Assembly (NCBI GenBank): GCA_036937835.1
Contig: CM072870.1
Coordinates: 18,075,501-18,139,500, forward strand
Length of the DNA stretch: 64,000 bases
Origin: Pampus argenteus
Taxonomy: Eukaryota; Chordata; Actinopteri; Scombriformes; Stromateidae
Direction: 5' to 3'
Shown: in pieces, positions 24,396-36,800 of the stretch
Position numbering within the stretch: position 1 is the stretch's first letter
Layout of the letters: the number at the start of each line of letters is the position of its first letter
Notes under the pieces: generated by a model
The model's input: the letters and a program-made list of their open reading frames with translations, nothing else
The model's database searches: none
What the model was told of the DNA's origin: nothing
Translations under genes and position numbers: made by a program

Positions 24396-27300
24396 ATGGG
24401 ACACCTTGGTTTATTTATTGTGGTCGCTTCATTAACCTGGCGACATCTTTCAGGTAAGAGACGCTTGAATCATTCATGTCTACGTGTCGTATTTAACGAT
24501 CTGCGTGTGTTTTTTTTCATTTACTGGAAACAGAAAGAAGGACTGAAAGTTTGCTGCTGTCACTTTGAATGAAGTCTGTTTACGGTAGACCACATGCTGC
24601 AAAGACGTGCGCTTCAGTTTATTCTTAACTTGACTGTAGTGTTTCTAGACAGCTGTATATTACATCATTTATATTAAAGGAAGCCAGGCTGTTCATTTCA
24701 TGTCTAGACTGTGTAAATATGTCGATAGAAACCTAGAAAAGTTATTAAATAATAAGGAATTGTATTACTATATATTTAAAAATATATATTTTTTTATACA
24801 TATTAACAGATTTTTTTTTTAAAATGAGTCCACATTGAATCATTATGTCTGGAAGAAATGATTAAACCACTAATCATTCATCACAGTCTGATACAACAAT
24901 CAGTTTAATTTAATAGGAACTAATTACATTTGTTATTCAGTTGGTAGTTTTATGATATAAATGTGATGGTGCATTGAAATTTTAAAAGGTTGGTCTCTTT
25001 ATGGAATAATAGATAAGATAAAATGCTCAGTTGTTTTAGTAGTACTACTGTATATTTCTCTTTGGTCTAGTCTATTGCCTATATTATAGTATATTTCTAA
25101 AAAAATAAATAAAATAAATAAAAACAGTGTGCCAGACTTTGTCCCGCTGTTGTCTCTGGTGTTTTCAGTCGATCAACCTTTATTCAGACATAGACAGGCA
25201 TTCAATGTCTGGCATTAAGAAATATTAGTAGGATATTATTATACTATTAGGATATTTAGAAAATAGGAATGGAAAAAGTTAGAGAATTAAATTGTGGAAG
25301 TGAAAGACTTTTGACACTTTCTCTTCCTACCTTCATCATGTACTTACTATATGGATGCCTTTGACTTATGGACTGACGTCCTGCACACTGACAGTGAACT
25401 CTGTGTTTACTCGTGTTTCAGGCGCTGCAGGTCACTCCCTGCCTGCATGCCAGGAGAAGCTGGAGTTCAGGTGCAACGATGGTTCGTGCATCCCGATACC
25501 GACGGTGTGTGATGGACACACCAACTGTGAGGATGGATCAGATGAACGCCACTGCGGTGAGAGCAATGTTGTACAGTGTGATACCACGATCTCCCTAAAT
25601 CACTGGACTGGTTTTAGGTTCCCGTGGTGAAAACAAAACTGAATGTTTTGGTAGTTTAGACAAAGTAATGTTTAGAAGAAGAAACATCAAACTGAATAAT
25701 TAACTAAAAGAGTTTCTGACAATAAGGAAGCGAAAAAATGACACAGAGAACGCTGTAAGTGTGACTGTTTAGTCCTCCAGTAAAAATACACCGCATGAGG
25801 GCTGAAATTTCATGAGCCTAAAATATACCTAAAATTCAAATAATTTGCATAGTGAGTGTCAACTTTGTGACTGTGTGGATCAAATGTGACTCTCTGGGAT
25901 TTTGCCAGTTTCTTCTCATTGGCAACACAAACACAACACAAACCATGAATGATACATTTTGCAATAAACCTCTTCAGAAAATCTTGATTTCAAACAAATG
26001 TTAATAAATCTTGATGTAAAAGCTCGTCTTTGTCGGAATTTGCTGTGTGGGGAAAATGCCTTTGCAGATTTTATGTCTTGTAATCCAGTTTAAGTCATTA
26101 GAGAGACTCTGATATGGAATTCCTGATGGATTTGGTGAACCATAAGCTGCATAAAGTTTACAAATTAAAACCTTGCAGTAGAAAGTTTTCTAAAAGGATT
26201 TACAGTGATTTGCGTGGGTTAAACATAAACGTGAGTAATGCAAGCAAATATGAATATTGGCATTGGTGTTGTTTTAAGGACAGAGATGTGGGACTTTGAC
26301 CTGAAAACCGTGAGTTTGAATCTGGGCCAGGAAAATACAGAAGGTAAACAAAGTATATTTTCTCCATTCAGATGTGCAGGACTCAACAGCAGCAGACTGA
26401 TTGAACCACGTTCAAAATGATGTTTTCATTGTGTTCATTGAGCCAACTGATGGCGATCAACTGTTGCAACCATGCGTATTACAATATCAAGATCTCACGT
26501 TTCACAAATATATCATTTATTTGAATAACTCGCTAGCTGAACTGTATGTTCATATTTTTATATGTGTATTTGGATGATTACTCTGTGAATGCAACAATCA
26601 AACTTAGAACTACAACTAACAATCAGTTCCATTATTGTTTAATCCGCCGATTAGTATCATGATTAATCGTGTTATCTATAAAATGTCAGAACGTCAGCAG
26701 AAGGTCTCGTCTCGCCTCAGATCGACAGTCCAAAACATGAAAATATTCAATGTTTTCTATCGTGAATGACAAAGAAAAGCCTTAAAAATGAACAACTGGG
26801 AATTGACACATAATTATTAGATTATCAAAATAGTTGCTGCTTCATTTTCTCTTGATTTATTAGTTGACAAATCAAATTCACTCTGACATAATACTTCTCT
26901 GAAACCACACTAAGAGAAACACTAAAATCAGACTGAAGACATTTATTTAAGATTTCCACGTCTCCGGTTTATGCTGAGATGTAGAAGCTTGAATGATTCT
27001 GGGGTTTTTTTTATGTCACCGGCTCTCTGATCACACTCACTTGTAGAGGCCATTCAGATTGTATTTGTTGTGGAGCCTTTTCAGGCTCAAATTAAGGGCT
27101 GTAGACTTGATTATTGCTGTAATTGTTTGAACTGTGACTCCTTGCAGGGCACTTGTGGTGTAAGAAGGATGAATTTGCCTGCAGCAGCAGCAGACGGTGT
27201 ATACCGACACGTTTCCTCTGCAACAGTGTGGACGACTGCGGTGACGGGAGTGACGAAGCTTCCTGCCAGAAGTGCACAGCTGACTTCTTCCCCTGTGGGC

Positions 27301-30300
27301 CGTCTGATGCCTGCCTGCCGAAACACAAGCTGTGTGACGGGCGGAAGGACTGCAAAGACGGGCGGGATGAGGCCGAGGGGGCGTGTGGTTTGGTGTGTCC
27401 GGTGTCTCAGTTTCAGTGTGGAGACGGGAAGTGCATCAGTCAGAGCTGGAGGTGTGACCACTCGGCAGACTGCTCTGACGGCAGCGACGAGAAGGACTGC
27501 GGTCAGTGATGTACAAGGACTGCTGTTGAAATACAAATATTTAATAATATTTTACTTTTTTAGCCAAAGCACTTATTGGCTCATTATTGTTAAAATAATA
27601 CCAGGTGCATTATATGGCCAGAATATTTGGAGAACCTCTAACCAACACTTTTAGTTAGTTGTTGCATGTGCTTCCAAATTTGTGGTAACAGTTGGTAACT
27701 GTGAAAACTTATTGCTTATCTGACCACATCTGAGGGCAAACAAGTTTATATCTTTTCACAACCGCCACATGTTGGAAGTGTTACTTTCTCACCCTCCTCA
27801 TATCTGACCGTTTGCTTTGGAAACTCAGACTGTGACAGAGCTCACCCGATTCCAACATTGGAAAGATGATGTGGTCAGATGCTGATTATCTGACACCTTA
27901 TTGCTCTCATGGCTGAATAAGAACGAATCCTGGCAGCAAAAATCATCTTGGACCCCATCAAGTTGAGTCCTTTGTTGCTAATGTCTTGTTAACCAGCCAG
28001 CAGAGGGTGACGTAGTACTGCTTGCATACACACCCTCAGACTCCTCCACTCCTTAAATGAAAAGTCTTACAAAGTCATTATTAGCTTTTCTCTGTGGCCA
28101 ACAGGAATGTATGTATGTATTTATGTATGTATTTATGTATGCATGCATGTATGCATGTATGCATGTATGCATGTATGCATGTATGCATGTATGCATGTAT
28201 GTAAGTAAGTAACTGCTGATTGTGTAATGTTTCCACTCCCAGATCAGGACGAGTGTCAGGTCAATAATGGAGGTTGTTCCCATTGGTGTGTGGACATGGA
28301 GATGGGTTTCCACTGTGACTGCCCCGAGAACATGAAGTTGGTCGGGAACAGCCAGTGTGAGGGTAAGCGGCAGCTTGATGGGCCAGTCACAAGGATCTGT
28401 CCTGCCCTATAGCACACAATCCAGATGGGAGGTTGAAAGCTTATTTTTAAAGGGGGACATAAAATATTTTCATCATAACTTTGTGAAAATGTAGGTTGCC
28501 AGATACTACATTACAGCCCTGTCTTTAGCTCAGGGCAACAGTATTATTATTATTTTTTTGTTAATTTACAACTGGAACACATTTTTGCTATTAGGTCATG
28601 GGAACTGGACTTCTGCACAGCATGGGAATATTTCACACATTCCCATACTGTGTCCCTGAAATACTGTATCCGTTCTGTCATATAGAGGTCGACGTGTGCC
28701 TGGAGAGCGATGTGTGTGACCAGCTGTGTGTTCATATGAACGGCAGCCTCACCTGTGCCTGCCATGAGGGTTACCAGATGAGTGCAATAACCGGAGAGTG
28801 CAAGGCCAAAGGTGAGCAATGAGTGGTCTGTGTAACATTCTCAGTGTCTGTTTTTGCAATCTCATTGTGATGCAGTGCTCATACTGTATGTTATCATTTT
28901 ATATAACATTCAGTTAAAATTCATGTTTACAAGCAAATTGCAATTTAAAAACTAATAACATTTGCTCTGGGAGTTTTAGTTTTAGACATTCTTCTCCATT
29001 CGGCCGATGCTACGGCAGCCTGCGAGGACATTCACACCACCGTCTCTCAGTTACAGATGGCACATCCACCGTCCCTCATTATTATCTCTGGGGCCTTAAA
29101 TCATGCCTCACTCTCCACCACTCTCCCTAACTTCACCCAGTATGTTGACTGCCATACAAGGGACAATAAAACATTAGTTTTAAAAAAAAATTTGTGTTTC
29201 CTTCCAGGGGACGCAGCCGAACTGGTTGTCACCACTTCTAAGGAAATACGATGGATGAGCATCACTGGCACAGAGTACAGGCAACTGGCTCCACATCTAA
29301 CGGGACTGGGGCCCGTGGCGGCCCTGGCCTCTAACCGCACACTGTACTGGGCCCAGCAAGGACGAGGATCCATATACAGGTAACAGAGTGGTCATTGGTC
29401 ATTTTTACAAGTATGTAAGCTGCCCAGTGCCTAAGTGCTGGTGCTAAGGATCCAACTGCTAAGACCACAACTGCTCACATTACCTTCTGTGAGCAAATGA
29501 TTAGTCCCAGGATTGTACTCAATGGGTCAGTAATTCCCTCAAGAAAAATCTCAATCAGAAAAAGCCAGTTTTCCACCAGGGTGTCATTCACCAACAGAGA
29601 TGCTACCAATTTGAATGATCTTAGACATGTTTATCTAGTTAGATCAGAGGGAAAAGACCCTCAACACCACCTTTTATGTAGAGTTTCAGCTGCTGCCATC
29701 AGGGAGGAGGTACACTTTCCCAAATGGATATCTGAGCTTATTTGTTGGTTCTTAAACACGTTTGTATGCACACACACACACGATGACTGATGGACCATTA
29801 GTGCTTTTATAACGCCATTGCAAATTGGCATATCTATTTTATGTTTGTTATGTATTTTTATGATGTCTTCATGTTGTGTTAACTACTGTTTGCAAAGCCT
29901 GTGATTATTCTCATTCATCCAGGTCATGGTTATCTCCATCAGTTAATGAGCCAATGCCATCACTGGCCATGTGACCGCCTCCACAGAGGTTAAATATCTG
30001 GGTATCCACACCAGCTAGTTGGACTAGTCCCAGCCTAGTTAAACTAGCATGAACTGATGAAGCCTCTTGGATGAGAGGTGTAAAATATTTGTAGCAGTTT
30101 GTGATCAGTTTGTGTACGTTGGTTGCTTAGAGTGTGTTCCAGTTATGATCCGATTTCATAGCAGGAAGTGTCAAAAAAAGTGTTTTCACTTTCACTTCCA
30201 TGTAAATCTTAAAGTTCAGTGTTTCAAAAGCTGTAGTTAAAAGATATGGCTAAATCGAAATATTGCTGCTTTTGTTTGTCTTCACACATATGACCCTGTT

Positions 30301-33300
30301 GAACTCCTCAGCAGGCGCACTGTCAAACCAATGAATAGAGTGAGTGAATAGTTTGAATTGTTAGTCAGACTTCCCCCTTTATTGTTTTACTGCCAACATG
30401 TTTAATGTATGAACAACTTTCTGATAAGGCGTCCGTCTTATCTTTCGTACGTTTGTTCATCCATTTCTATGAAGACAGTTTCATAAAAAAAAATTTAAAA
30501 AATCATCATCATCTACATATTTTTTTTTTTTTTAGTATTTCCATGGATGGGAAGCTGCAGGATGCTGCCATGGTGCTGAACGTTCAAGGTTCGGTGTCGG
30601 GTCTGGCTGTGGACTGGATCCACCACCTCCTCTACTGGACCAGTATGGAGACCGGTTCTGTTGATGTCGGCCTGCTGGACGGCTCGGCGCAGCGTCGGCT
30701 CATCACAGGACTGGACAAGCCTTCTGCAGTGGCAGTGGATCCTCTACAAGGGTAGGAAGGTCCAGCACTCACATTTAGGTTTATATTTAACTAACAGGGA
30801 GGTTTGGCTTCATACTTAAAGTGCGTAAGCAGGACTGACGAACACATTGTCCGCGATGACTAATGTTTGTTTTAAAGGTTTGTGCCTTGAGTGTTCATAT
30901 TCAATTTTAAGTATCTGGTTCCTTAAAGGATCACATCATCGAACGTTAAAGAGGCTATAATTGATATTTTTCTTATAATAATGATGTATTAAATGACAAT
31001 GTCTAATGTCAGAGGTGCCAGTCATCACCGGGTCATCATCTGACTCCTGCTCACTACGGCTTTATGGAGTTTTATAGTGAGTTTCCACTGCAAACCTACT
31101 GTACCCCAAACACTACCTGTTCAGCATCAAATGGGAGACGGACACAGTTATCAGCTAGCTGGTGAACATAGTGAAGCATTTCCCTCATAAACTCAAAAGC
31201 TCAAAAACAGAGCTAAAGAGCGTGAATATTGGACAGAAACATGATCCCAAATGAATAATAATATTGCTCTGTAGTTGCTGGATGTGTAAATAACTGTTTG
31301 CTTGCAAGTCTAACATATCAACTTAAATGGTGATGAAAAAGCCATCAGGTTATGTAGGTTTAATGTTGAGAGCGCTGCAGTTTTTAATATCAAATATTCC
31401 CACACATTCAGGAACTCAGAACTCAGAGTTTTGAACTAGGAAAAAAAACTATAGTCGGAAAAACTTCCCTGCTTCTGCTTTTCTTATCGTTAAATAAAAC
31501 TTATCACTGTTCCTTTTTGTTTTCTTTTCTTTTCAGGCTACTCTTCTGGGCACAGTGCGGCAGCTCCCCAAACATTGAGAGAGCGAGCTTGGATGGCCGA
31601 GACAGGATGGCTCTGGTCACTTCCTTAATACGACACCCTGTCGCCCTCTGTCTGGGTAGGTTCTGGGATAATGTTGCTGAAAGTTTGTAACCTTTGTCTT
31701 TACAACAAGGAAGCGACACATGCAGAACATGCTTTAAAATCAGTTAGCAGCCTGGTCACGTGTTCTTTTTTTTTCTTTTTCTAGATATCCCTCGCCAGCT
31801 GCTGTACTGGGCTGATGAAAGAATGAGAAGCATCTCTAGAGTAAATTACGAGGGCCATCACCGTAAAACAGTGATCGAGTCTAACGGTTATCTGGACCGG
31901 CCCTTCGGACTAGCTGTGTTTGAGGTAAAACGATCACAATTCAAACTTGTGATGAAATATACCTGCCTTGTCTATAAAAATAAAGGGGGCATGTATGACG
32001 TCCATTGGTTTCACACTGTTCCACTGATTGAACAGTGAGTGACAGTAAAAACAAAGCAACGCACCAGCAAAAAGGCAGGAAGGAAGAGCTAAAAACAGCA
32101 ATAATTGTTCCCATTGTTACAGAAAAATAACAGCCGAAGCCTCTGTTCTGTTTTAGGGTTTTGTATACTGGAGCGATGAAGTTACACACTCCATCTGCCG
32201 AGCCGACAAACACAATGGCGTCCACCTCCAAGTATTGCTGACGAACGTAACCTCCCCACGCGGTGTGGTTATCAGTCAGCCTGCTCTGCAACCAACTGGT
32301 ATGTTGAAAAATGTCAGGCTTTACGGTGACGTTGCTAATCTGTGAGGTTTTGCTTTTAGGCCCACACTTCATTAAAAGCTGCAGTAAATAAGCATTTTAT
32401 GAACACCTTGCAGTCAATGGTTCCTCTCAAGTGCAAGCTGTATGCGGACGTACCGGGGCGGTGTGCCAGCACGAGTGTGTCTTCAACCTTACTTCAGAGA
32501 CTCCAGACTTCATCTGCACCCATCCAGAAGCTACCGCCATTTCTCACGCCGTTCCTGCGTCAGATTTATCTGATCCCGCCTTTGCTGGAATCCTCTCTCT
32601 TATTGGTAAGCACCACTTTATGACCACAGTTGTACACAGTTGTACTTGTGTCACTAACAGTGACTCATATTCTCCAAAGTCCCAGCTGTGACGTAAGTTT
32701 GACTTAACTTTAATACGTCTCCTGTGGGCATGATGCATCAGCGCTGATGGACACTATGTCAACATCTGTAACGGATCACTCACACAGTTGTTTTTTTTTT
32801 GTTTGTTTTTTTCCAAATTAAACTTGATGAACTGTAAATATTTATATAAGGCTGTGCACAGACAATCAGAGTGTTCGTGTGAGTGTGGCGTATTTACTTA
32901 CCTAATTTATCATGAAAATCATATTTGGTTAAAGACGTTCTCTAGACATAAAATCTATTATTTAATTATTATAAAGATATATGTGTTTTCTGAAATGTCC
33001 AACATTGTGATTGATGGACTTTAATCTTTTGAGATATTCTTATTTTCCCTCCCAACCTGTTTGTCCACTCAGAGGAGGAAAAGATTGTACCGTGTGCAGA
33101 AAACTGCCGTCAACCCCTCCATCAGGTCTGACGAAGCTCTAAAAAAAAAAAAAAAAAGTGATGAAATTCTTGCCTGTGTGTTTTTTAGTGTTCCTCAGTG
33201 TGCTGCTGGTGGGAATAGCTGTGTGGTGGTGGAGAGAGGAGTTCAGGCATTCAAGGACTCTGACTTTACAGAGCTTGAGTCTAATGGAGTCCCATGACCT

Positions 33301-33352
33301 GCTTATCCAGGCTACGCCCACAGATCCAAACATCAAGGCAAGAGATGTTTGA
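24396..33352 (+). CDS. LDL-receptor-family membrane protein, compact form
   Basis: Type I receptor of the LDLR/VLDLR family, inferred to bind and internalise lipoprotein-type ligands. Exons: 24396-24453, 25422-25556, 27148-27501, 28243-28362, 28686-28811, 29208-29379, 30536-30751, 31537-31655, 31785-31924, 32157-32298, 32414-32605, 33189-33352, giving 645 residues. Order: signal peptide (1-20), LDL-A repeat 1 (about 29-64), three LDL-A repeats from one exon (65-182), EGF-A (183-222), EGF-B (223-264), six-bladed propeller with YWAQ, YWTS, FWAQ, YWAD and YWSD (265-527), a degenerate third EGF with four cysteines, one membrane helix (about 582-605) and a 40-residue tail. Human LDLR has seven LDL-A repeats, an O-glycan stalk and an NPVY tail; all are reduced or absent here. 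Calcium-site acidic residues (DGSDE type) are intact in repeats 1, 2 and 4; repeat 3 has RDE. The tail has ESHDLL, an acidic dileucine. An alternative 3' exon is possible (see findings). It may be an LDLR or VLDLR duplicate; I give no symbol. Confidence 0.88.
26280..26335 (+). repeat. Possible tRNA-derived SINE remnant
   Basis: The stretch ending gtgagtttgaatctgggcc resembles a tRNA B-box (GGTTCGAATC type) preceded by tRNA-like sequence. The match is loose and no full cloverleaf is evident, so this is tentative. Confidence 0.2.
26590..26885. repeat. Interspersed repeat copy, class uncertain
   Basis: The block contains phrases I recognise from dispersed teleost repeats, such as ttagattatcaaaatagttg and attagttgaca, with TTAATCG-type motifs. 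It lies in intron 2 of the LDLR-like gene. The element class is not clear to me. Confidence 0.4.
28107..28211. repeat. (ATGT/ATGC)n tetranucleotide repeat
   Basis: About 105 bases of alternating atgt and atgc units lie about 30 bases before the EGF-A exon of the LDLR-like gene. The reverse strand gives a spurious Tyr/Met/His-rich reading frame. Confidence 0.9.
29901..30090 (+). repeat. Interspersed repeat fragment
   Basis: The segment carries the phrases tcattcatccaggtcatgg and gatgaagcctcttggatgag, which I recognise as recurrent in dispersed teleost repeats. It sits in the intron between the first two propeller exons of the LDLR-like gene. The family assignment needs a repeat library. Confidence 0.4.
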
Positions 33353-36300
33353 GCACACACCCACATACACACACACAAATGCATAAAAACAGACGTCTCT
33401 GCTGCCTTCAGAGAGAGAAATGTGCACAATGGAGTTATATATAAATATATATAATTGTTTGCTCTTCCACTTCATGGTTATGTTTAAAATCTTGCGCTTG
33501 GAAAAATATTTCATGATGAAAGAAGTAAAGAAGTCTTTTCAACTTTAGAACTTAGATCATGCCAGACTCAAAAGTTAAATATCTACTCGTCGTACTCTAC
33601 TTTAATTAGACAAATACAGCTTGACTTATATCTCCCGCCAGGTAAAAGGCTTATGGCGTTCAGTATGTCGACTAAGCTGTGTGTTCTCCGCCGCCAGGAA
33701 ACTCTGCTTAAGCTGGACTTTGACGGTGAATGAAGAATGGTGTGACACAGATGGTCAGCTGACTGGATTTACCTAGCGCTGTCTCCACCCCCACCACCCC
33801 AATGACATCACGGCTGACGGGACAACAAAAAACGACAAAACAAGATCATGACCGCGTCGTGTCCCAACTGCCAACTGCCTCATGTGGTTAAAGTCACTGA
33901 AGAAATGACTCAGTGTTGAAACTCTGAGTTCAGATAAGGGGAAAGGTCTTTCACACATTTCTTGTTATAATGGCTCCAGAATACTTTTGGTTGTTTGATG
34001 ATTATTAATGCTCACTTTGGAAGAAAAAAAAAATGTGAGCAGCATTGAACGTCTAATAGCTCGTTCTTTGAATATCCGTACGGTGAAACTTGCCTCAGTT
34101 CAACAGGTTATCAGTTGTGTTACAGCTAGAAGATGATCAGTGAAAATATGAACAGAGCTGACACAATTATTTATTTATATATACATATTTATTATTAGTT
34201 TAAATCAAAATGCCAGACACTTGCTGCGTCCAGCCTTTGCAAAAGTAAATTTATACTGTTGATCAGACAAAACGAGTAACAGGAAGACTCCTGGAAGTTG
34301 TGATGGACATTTAGTTTAACAAATTTCTGTGATTTTTTTTTAGAGACAAAACAGTCAGTTCTACATTTTCTTAAGAAACTTTTACCTCCGATTGGTAAAT
34401 TCATGGCCTTCTGAATTTTTTACACTTTTGATTTATTAGTTTGATTAATGATCAGCCAGAGAGATGCATTATTGCCTTGGGAATGTATTGTCCCCTTTGC
34501 ACTATATAATCTGGAGTCTAATTATGTAGTGACAGAAAACTAGAGTATCTGAGCTCTGGATTAAAGCTCCCAAAGCCATTTTTTTTTTACTGCAACATGT
34601 AGTGAGTCATCAAAACATTCAGGAGGTGTCTGTGATGATTAATAGAGCATTAATGCACAACGTCTTCCTTTTTGCATCCACAAAAAAAAAAAAATTAAGT
34701 GACCTTTTGATGTTTAATTGATGTTGCAGTAGGTTTGATTCTCACAGGGGCCTTCTATAATAAACAGATGTTGTGGCATGTTATCATACATCAAATGATA
34801 CAGACATCCTTACTGTAAACTCCAAGTCTTTGAACGAATGAACGGATTGGTCTGGTAGTGACCCATAGTTCATATCAGTATTAATAGAATATTAATGCTA
34901 GATAATAATTGGAGAAATAAAGGCTGTACGTATGTAGTGTGTGTGTGTGTGTGTGAGACCAGTGTCGGTGGTTGCAGGTTGGGTGTGTGTGGAATAAATA
35001 GGCGTTTTGTTAAATGGCTCCTGCTGATTTGGTTTTTGCTCTTGTGCACAGAGCCTTCTTGTTGTAGGTGCGAATGTTTGTTTAATTGCCTTGTTTGATT
35101 TCAGTCTTATTGTTTCGTTTATTTTGTGTTATTTTAAGGACATAGTGATAAATCTGCTGTAGTGATAAAAGTCTATCAGTGGTCGGTATTTATTTTAGGA
35201 GAGGGTTTTATTTATTTTTTTTGGGTAGCATTGCAACACTTTTATTTGCACCATGGATCAAACTGTTAAAGGCTATAAATGAATCAAATAAAGTATTTTA
35301 TGTTAGTTTTTTTTTCTTCTTAGATATTTTTTGTCCCAGATGTCATTGTTGAGTCAACTCATTTCTAGTCATCATATACAGTGCAGATATTAAAGTCTGT
35401 AGTTGGTTAACCACTGTGTAAACATGATAAAGCCGCACGACATAAGCCTCAGCATTCCAGCACACGGAAACACAAAAAAAATAAAGATGTAAGTACAGTC
35501 CCTAGAAATATGATGAATCATACTAGCTCATGTTCATGTTTTAAAATAGTACATAAATCAGCCCCTCCTTCAATATACAGACATTAACTTTTTCCGGTAA
35601 ATCACAAAACACACAGATAAAGCCATAAAACAAACAGAATACACTGTCCAGTTGTTTAGTGAGTGTCAATACAGTAACGATTAGAGATTATTAATACAAA
35701 ATATATGACTTGATAAAATATGACACATCATTATAGATTCACATTACCCCCCTAGCAGTTAAAATTAACATTCAAATGTTGCTCCTAAAACAGTTCAGCT
35801 GTAATAATAAAATAAAAGTAACACATAGCATGTAAAACTTTATTGTCATGCAGTATTTCTATATTGCAGTGTTGTGACTTTAAGGATCTGAATACTTCCT
35901 CCATCACTGGCAGCAGCATGTTTCCGTACATTGTCTTCCTCTCTCCCTGCGCTCTGTCCCTCTGCCCTTTCTATTCTCATACAATAGCTACTTGTTGACT
36001 CTCCATTTTAACTGAATGCTGTTTTTTTTTTTTTTTTTTTTGTTTTCTTATGTTATCATCATTCGCTTTGTTTGTTTTCATGAGGGTTTTAGGAAACAGG
36101 AAACTTGTTGTTTTGTTGTTTCAGGGGAATGGGAATGAGCGAGGAGGATTTTTCATTTTTTAGAAAGATTACAACAAGTGTGTCATGCTATGATAGCTGC
36201 TAAAGCTACAGTGAGACATTAAACTATGTACATTTAAAAAAAAACTTTATAAAACTTTTGAATCTACCCTCCAAAATTGGCCCTCTGTTGATAACAATAT

Positions 36301-36800
36301 AAATATAAGGCTCATGTAAATTCCAGCAAACATGATCCATTATTATCTAATAATGAAAATGAGTGCAGTAGCTAACTCAACAGTAAAGGCTCAGACTGCC
36401 CTTTGTCTCATCACTTCAAAATCTTTAAATCAACTTTGTTCCCTAATCCTGCAACCCCACTATATTTACAACTGCTTAAGGAAGCTGGAAGGCCACCAAT
36501 GAGATTAAATGGATAAAATCCTTGCTGCTTGTCCTTGATCCACTAGTCTGATGAATCAAATGCAGTGTGCTGCGGTAACAGTCAGACAGGGGAATCTTTT
36601 CCTCTCGGCTTGGCTGTCTGGACTATAACACAGCAAAACAAGAAGGGCTGCTGTTCACTGTGTTATCAGCTCATGCAGGATCTAACGTAATTTCCTTGAT
36701 GGCAAGATACCATGTGTTGCTAGAGTCGTTTTCCTTTAGTGTGCCCTGTTATGCTTTTTTTGTCTGTTTCTCTGACTTCCTGCCTTGAACCACAATTGCG
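33353..36800. other. LDLR-like 3' UTR and intergenic region
   Basis: The 3' UTR of the LDLR-like gene probably extends to an AATAAA at 35287-35292. A possible alternative last coding exon lies at 33698-33733, and a (GT)n run at about 34937-34952. Between 35300 and 36800 I see only AT-rich DNA, a poly-T run near 36022 and the presumed kcnv2 promoter. I see no further gene. Confidence 0.5.
35287..35292 (+). terminator. Polyadenylation signal (LDLR-like gene)
   Basis: A canonical AATAAA followed by a T-rich stretch (gttagttttttttt) lies about 1.9 kb after the LDLR-like stop codon. Confidence 0.45.

Larger units (their letters stand above)
25557..27147 (+). other. LDLR-like intron 2
   Basis: I searched by eye for a missing LDL-A exon and found no cysteine-rich frame. 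The intron holds repeat-like DNA at about 26590-26885 and a possible tRNA-derived SINE remnant near 26280-26335. Confidence 0.5.

Noticed and set aside
27092..27536. Cysteine-poor reverse-strand and frame-2 open frames over the LDL-A exon
   Set aside because: Shadows of the real + frame, which carries correctly spaced LDL-A cysteines and DGSDE motifs.
28053..28313. Reverse-strand frame rich in Tyr, Met and His
   Set aside because: Encoded by the ATGT/ATGC tetranucleotide repeat.
29497..29790. Open frame of 97 codons in an LDLR-like intron, considered a retroelement gene piece
   Set aside because: I could not match it to a reverse transcriptase, gag or transposase motif, so it is left unannotated.
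36001..36045. Long poly-T runs as possible transcription terminators
   Set aside because: Poly-T and poly-A runs are common throughout this AT-rich DNA, and no RNA polymerase III gene is seen nearby.
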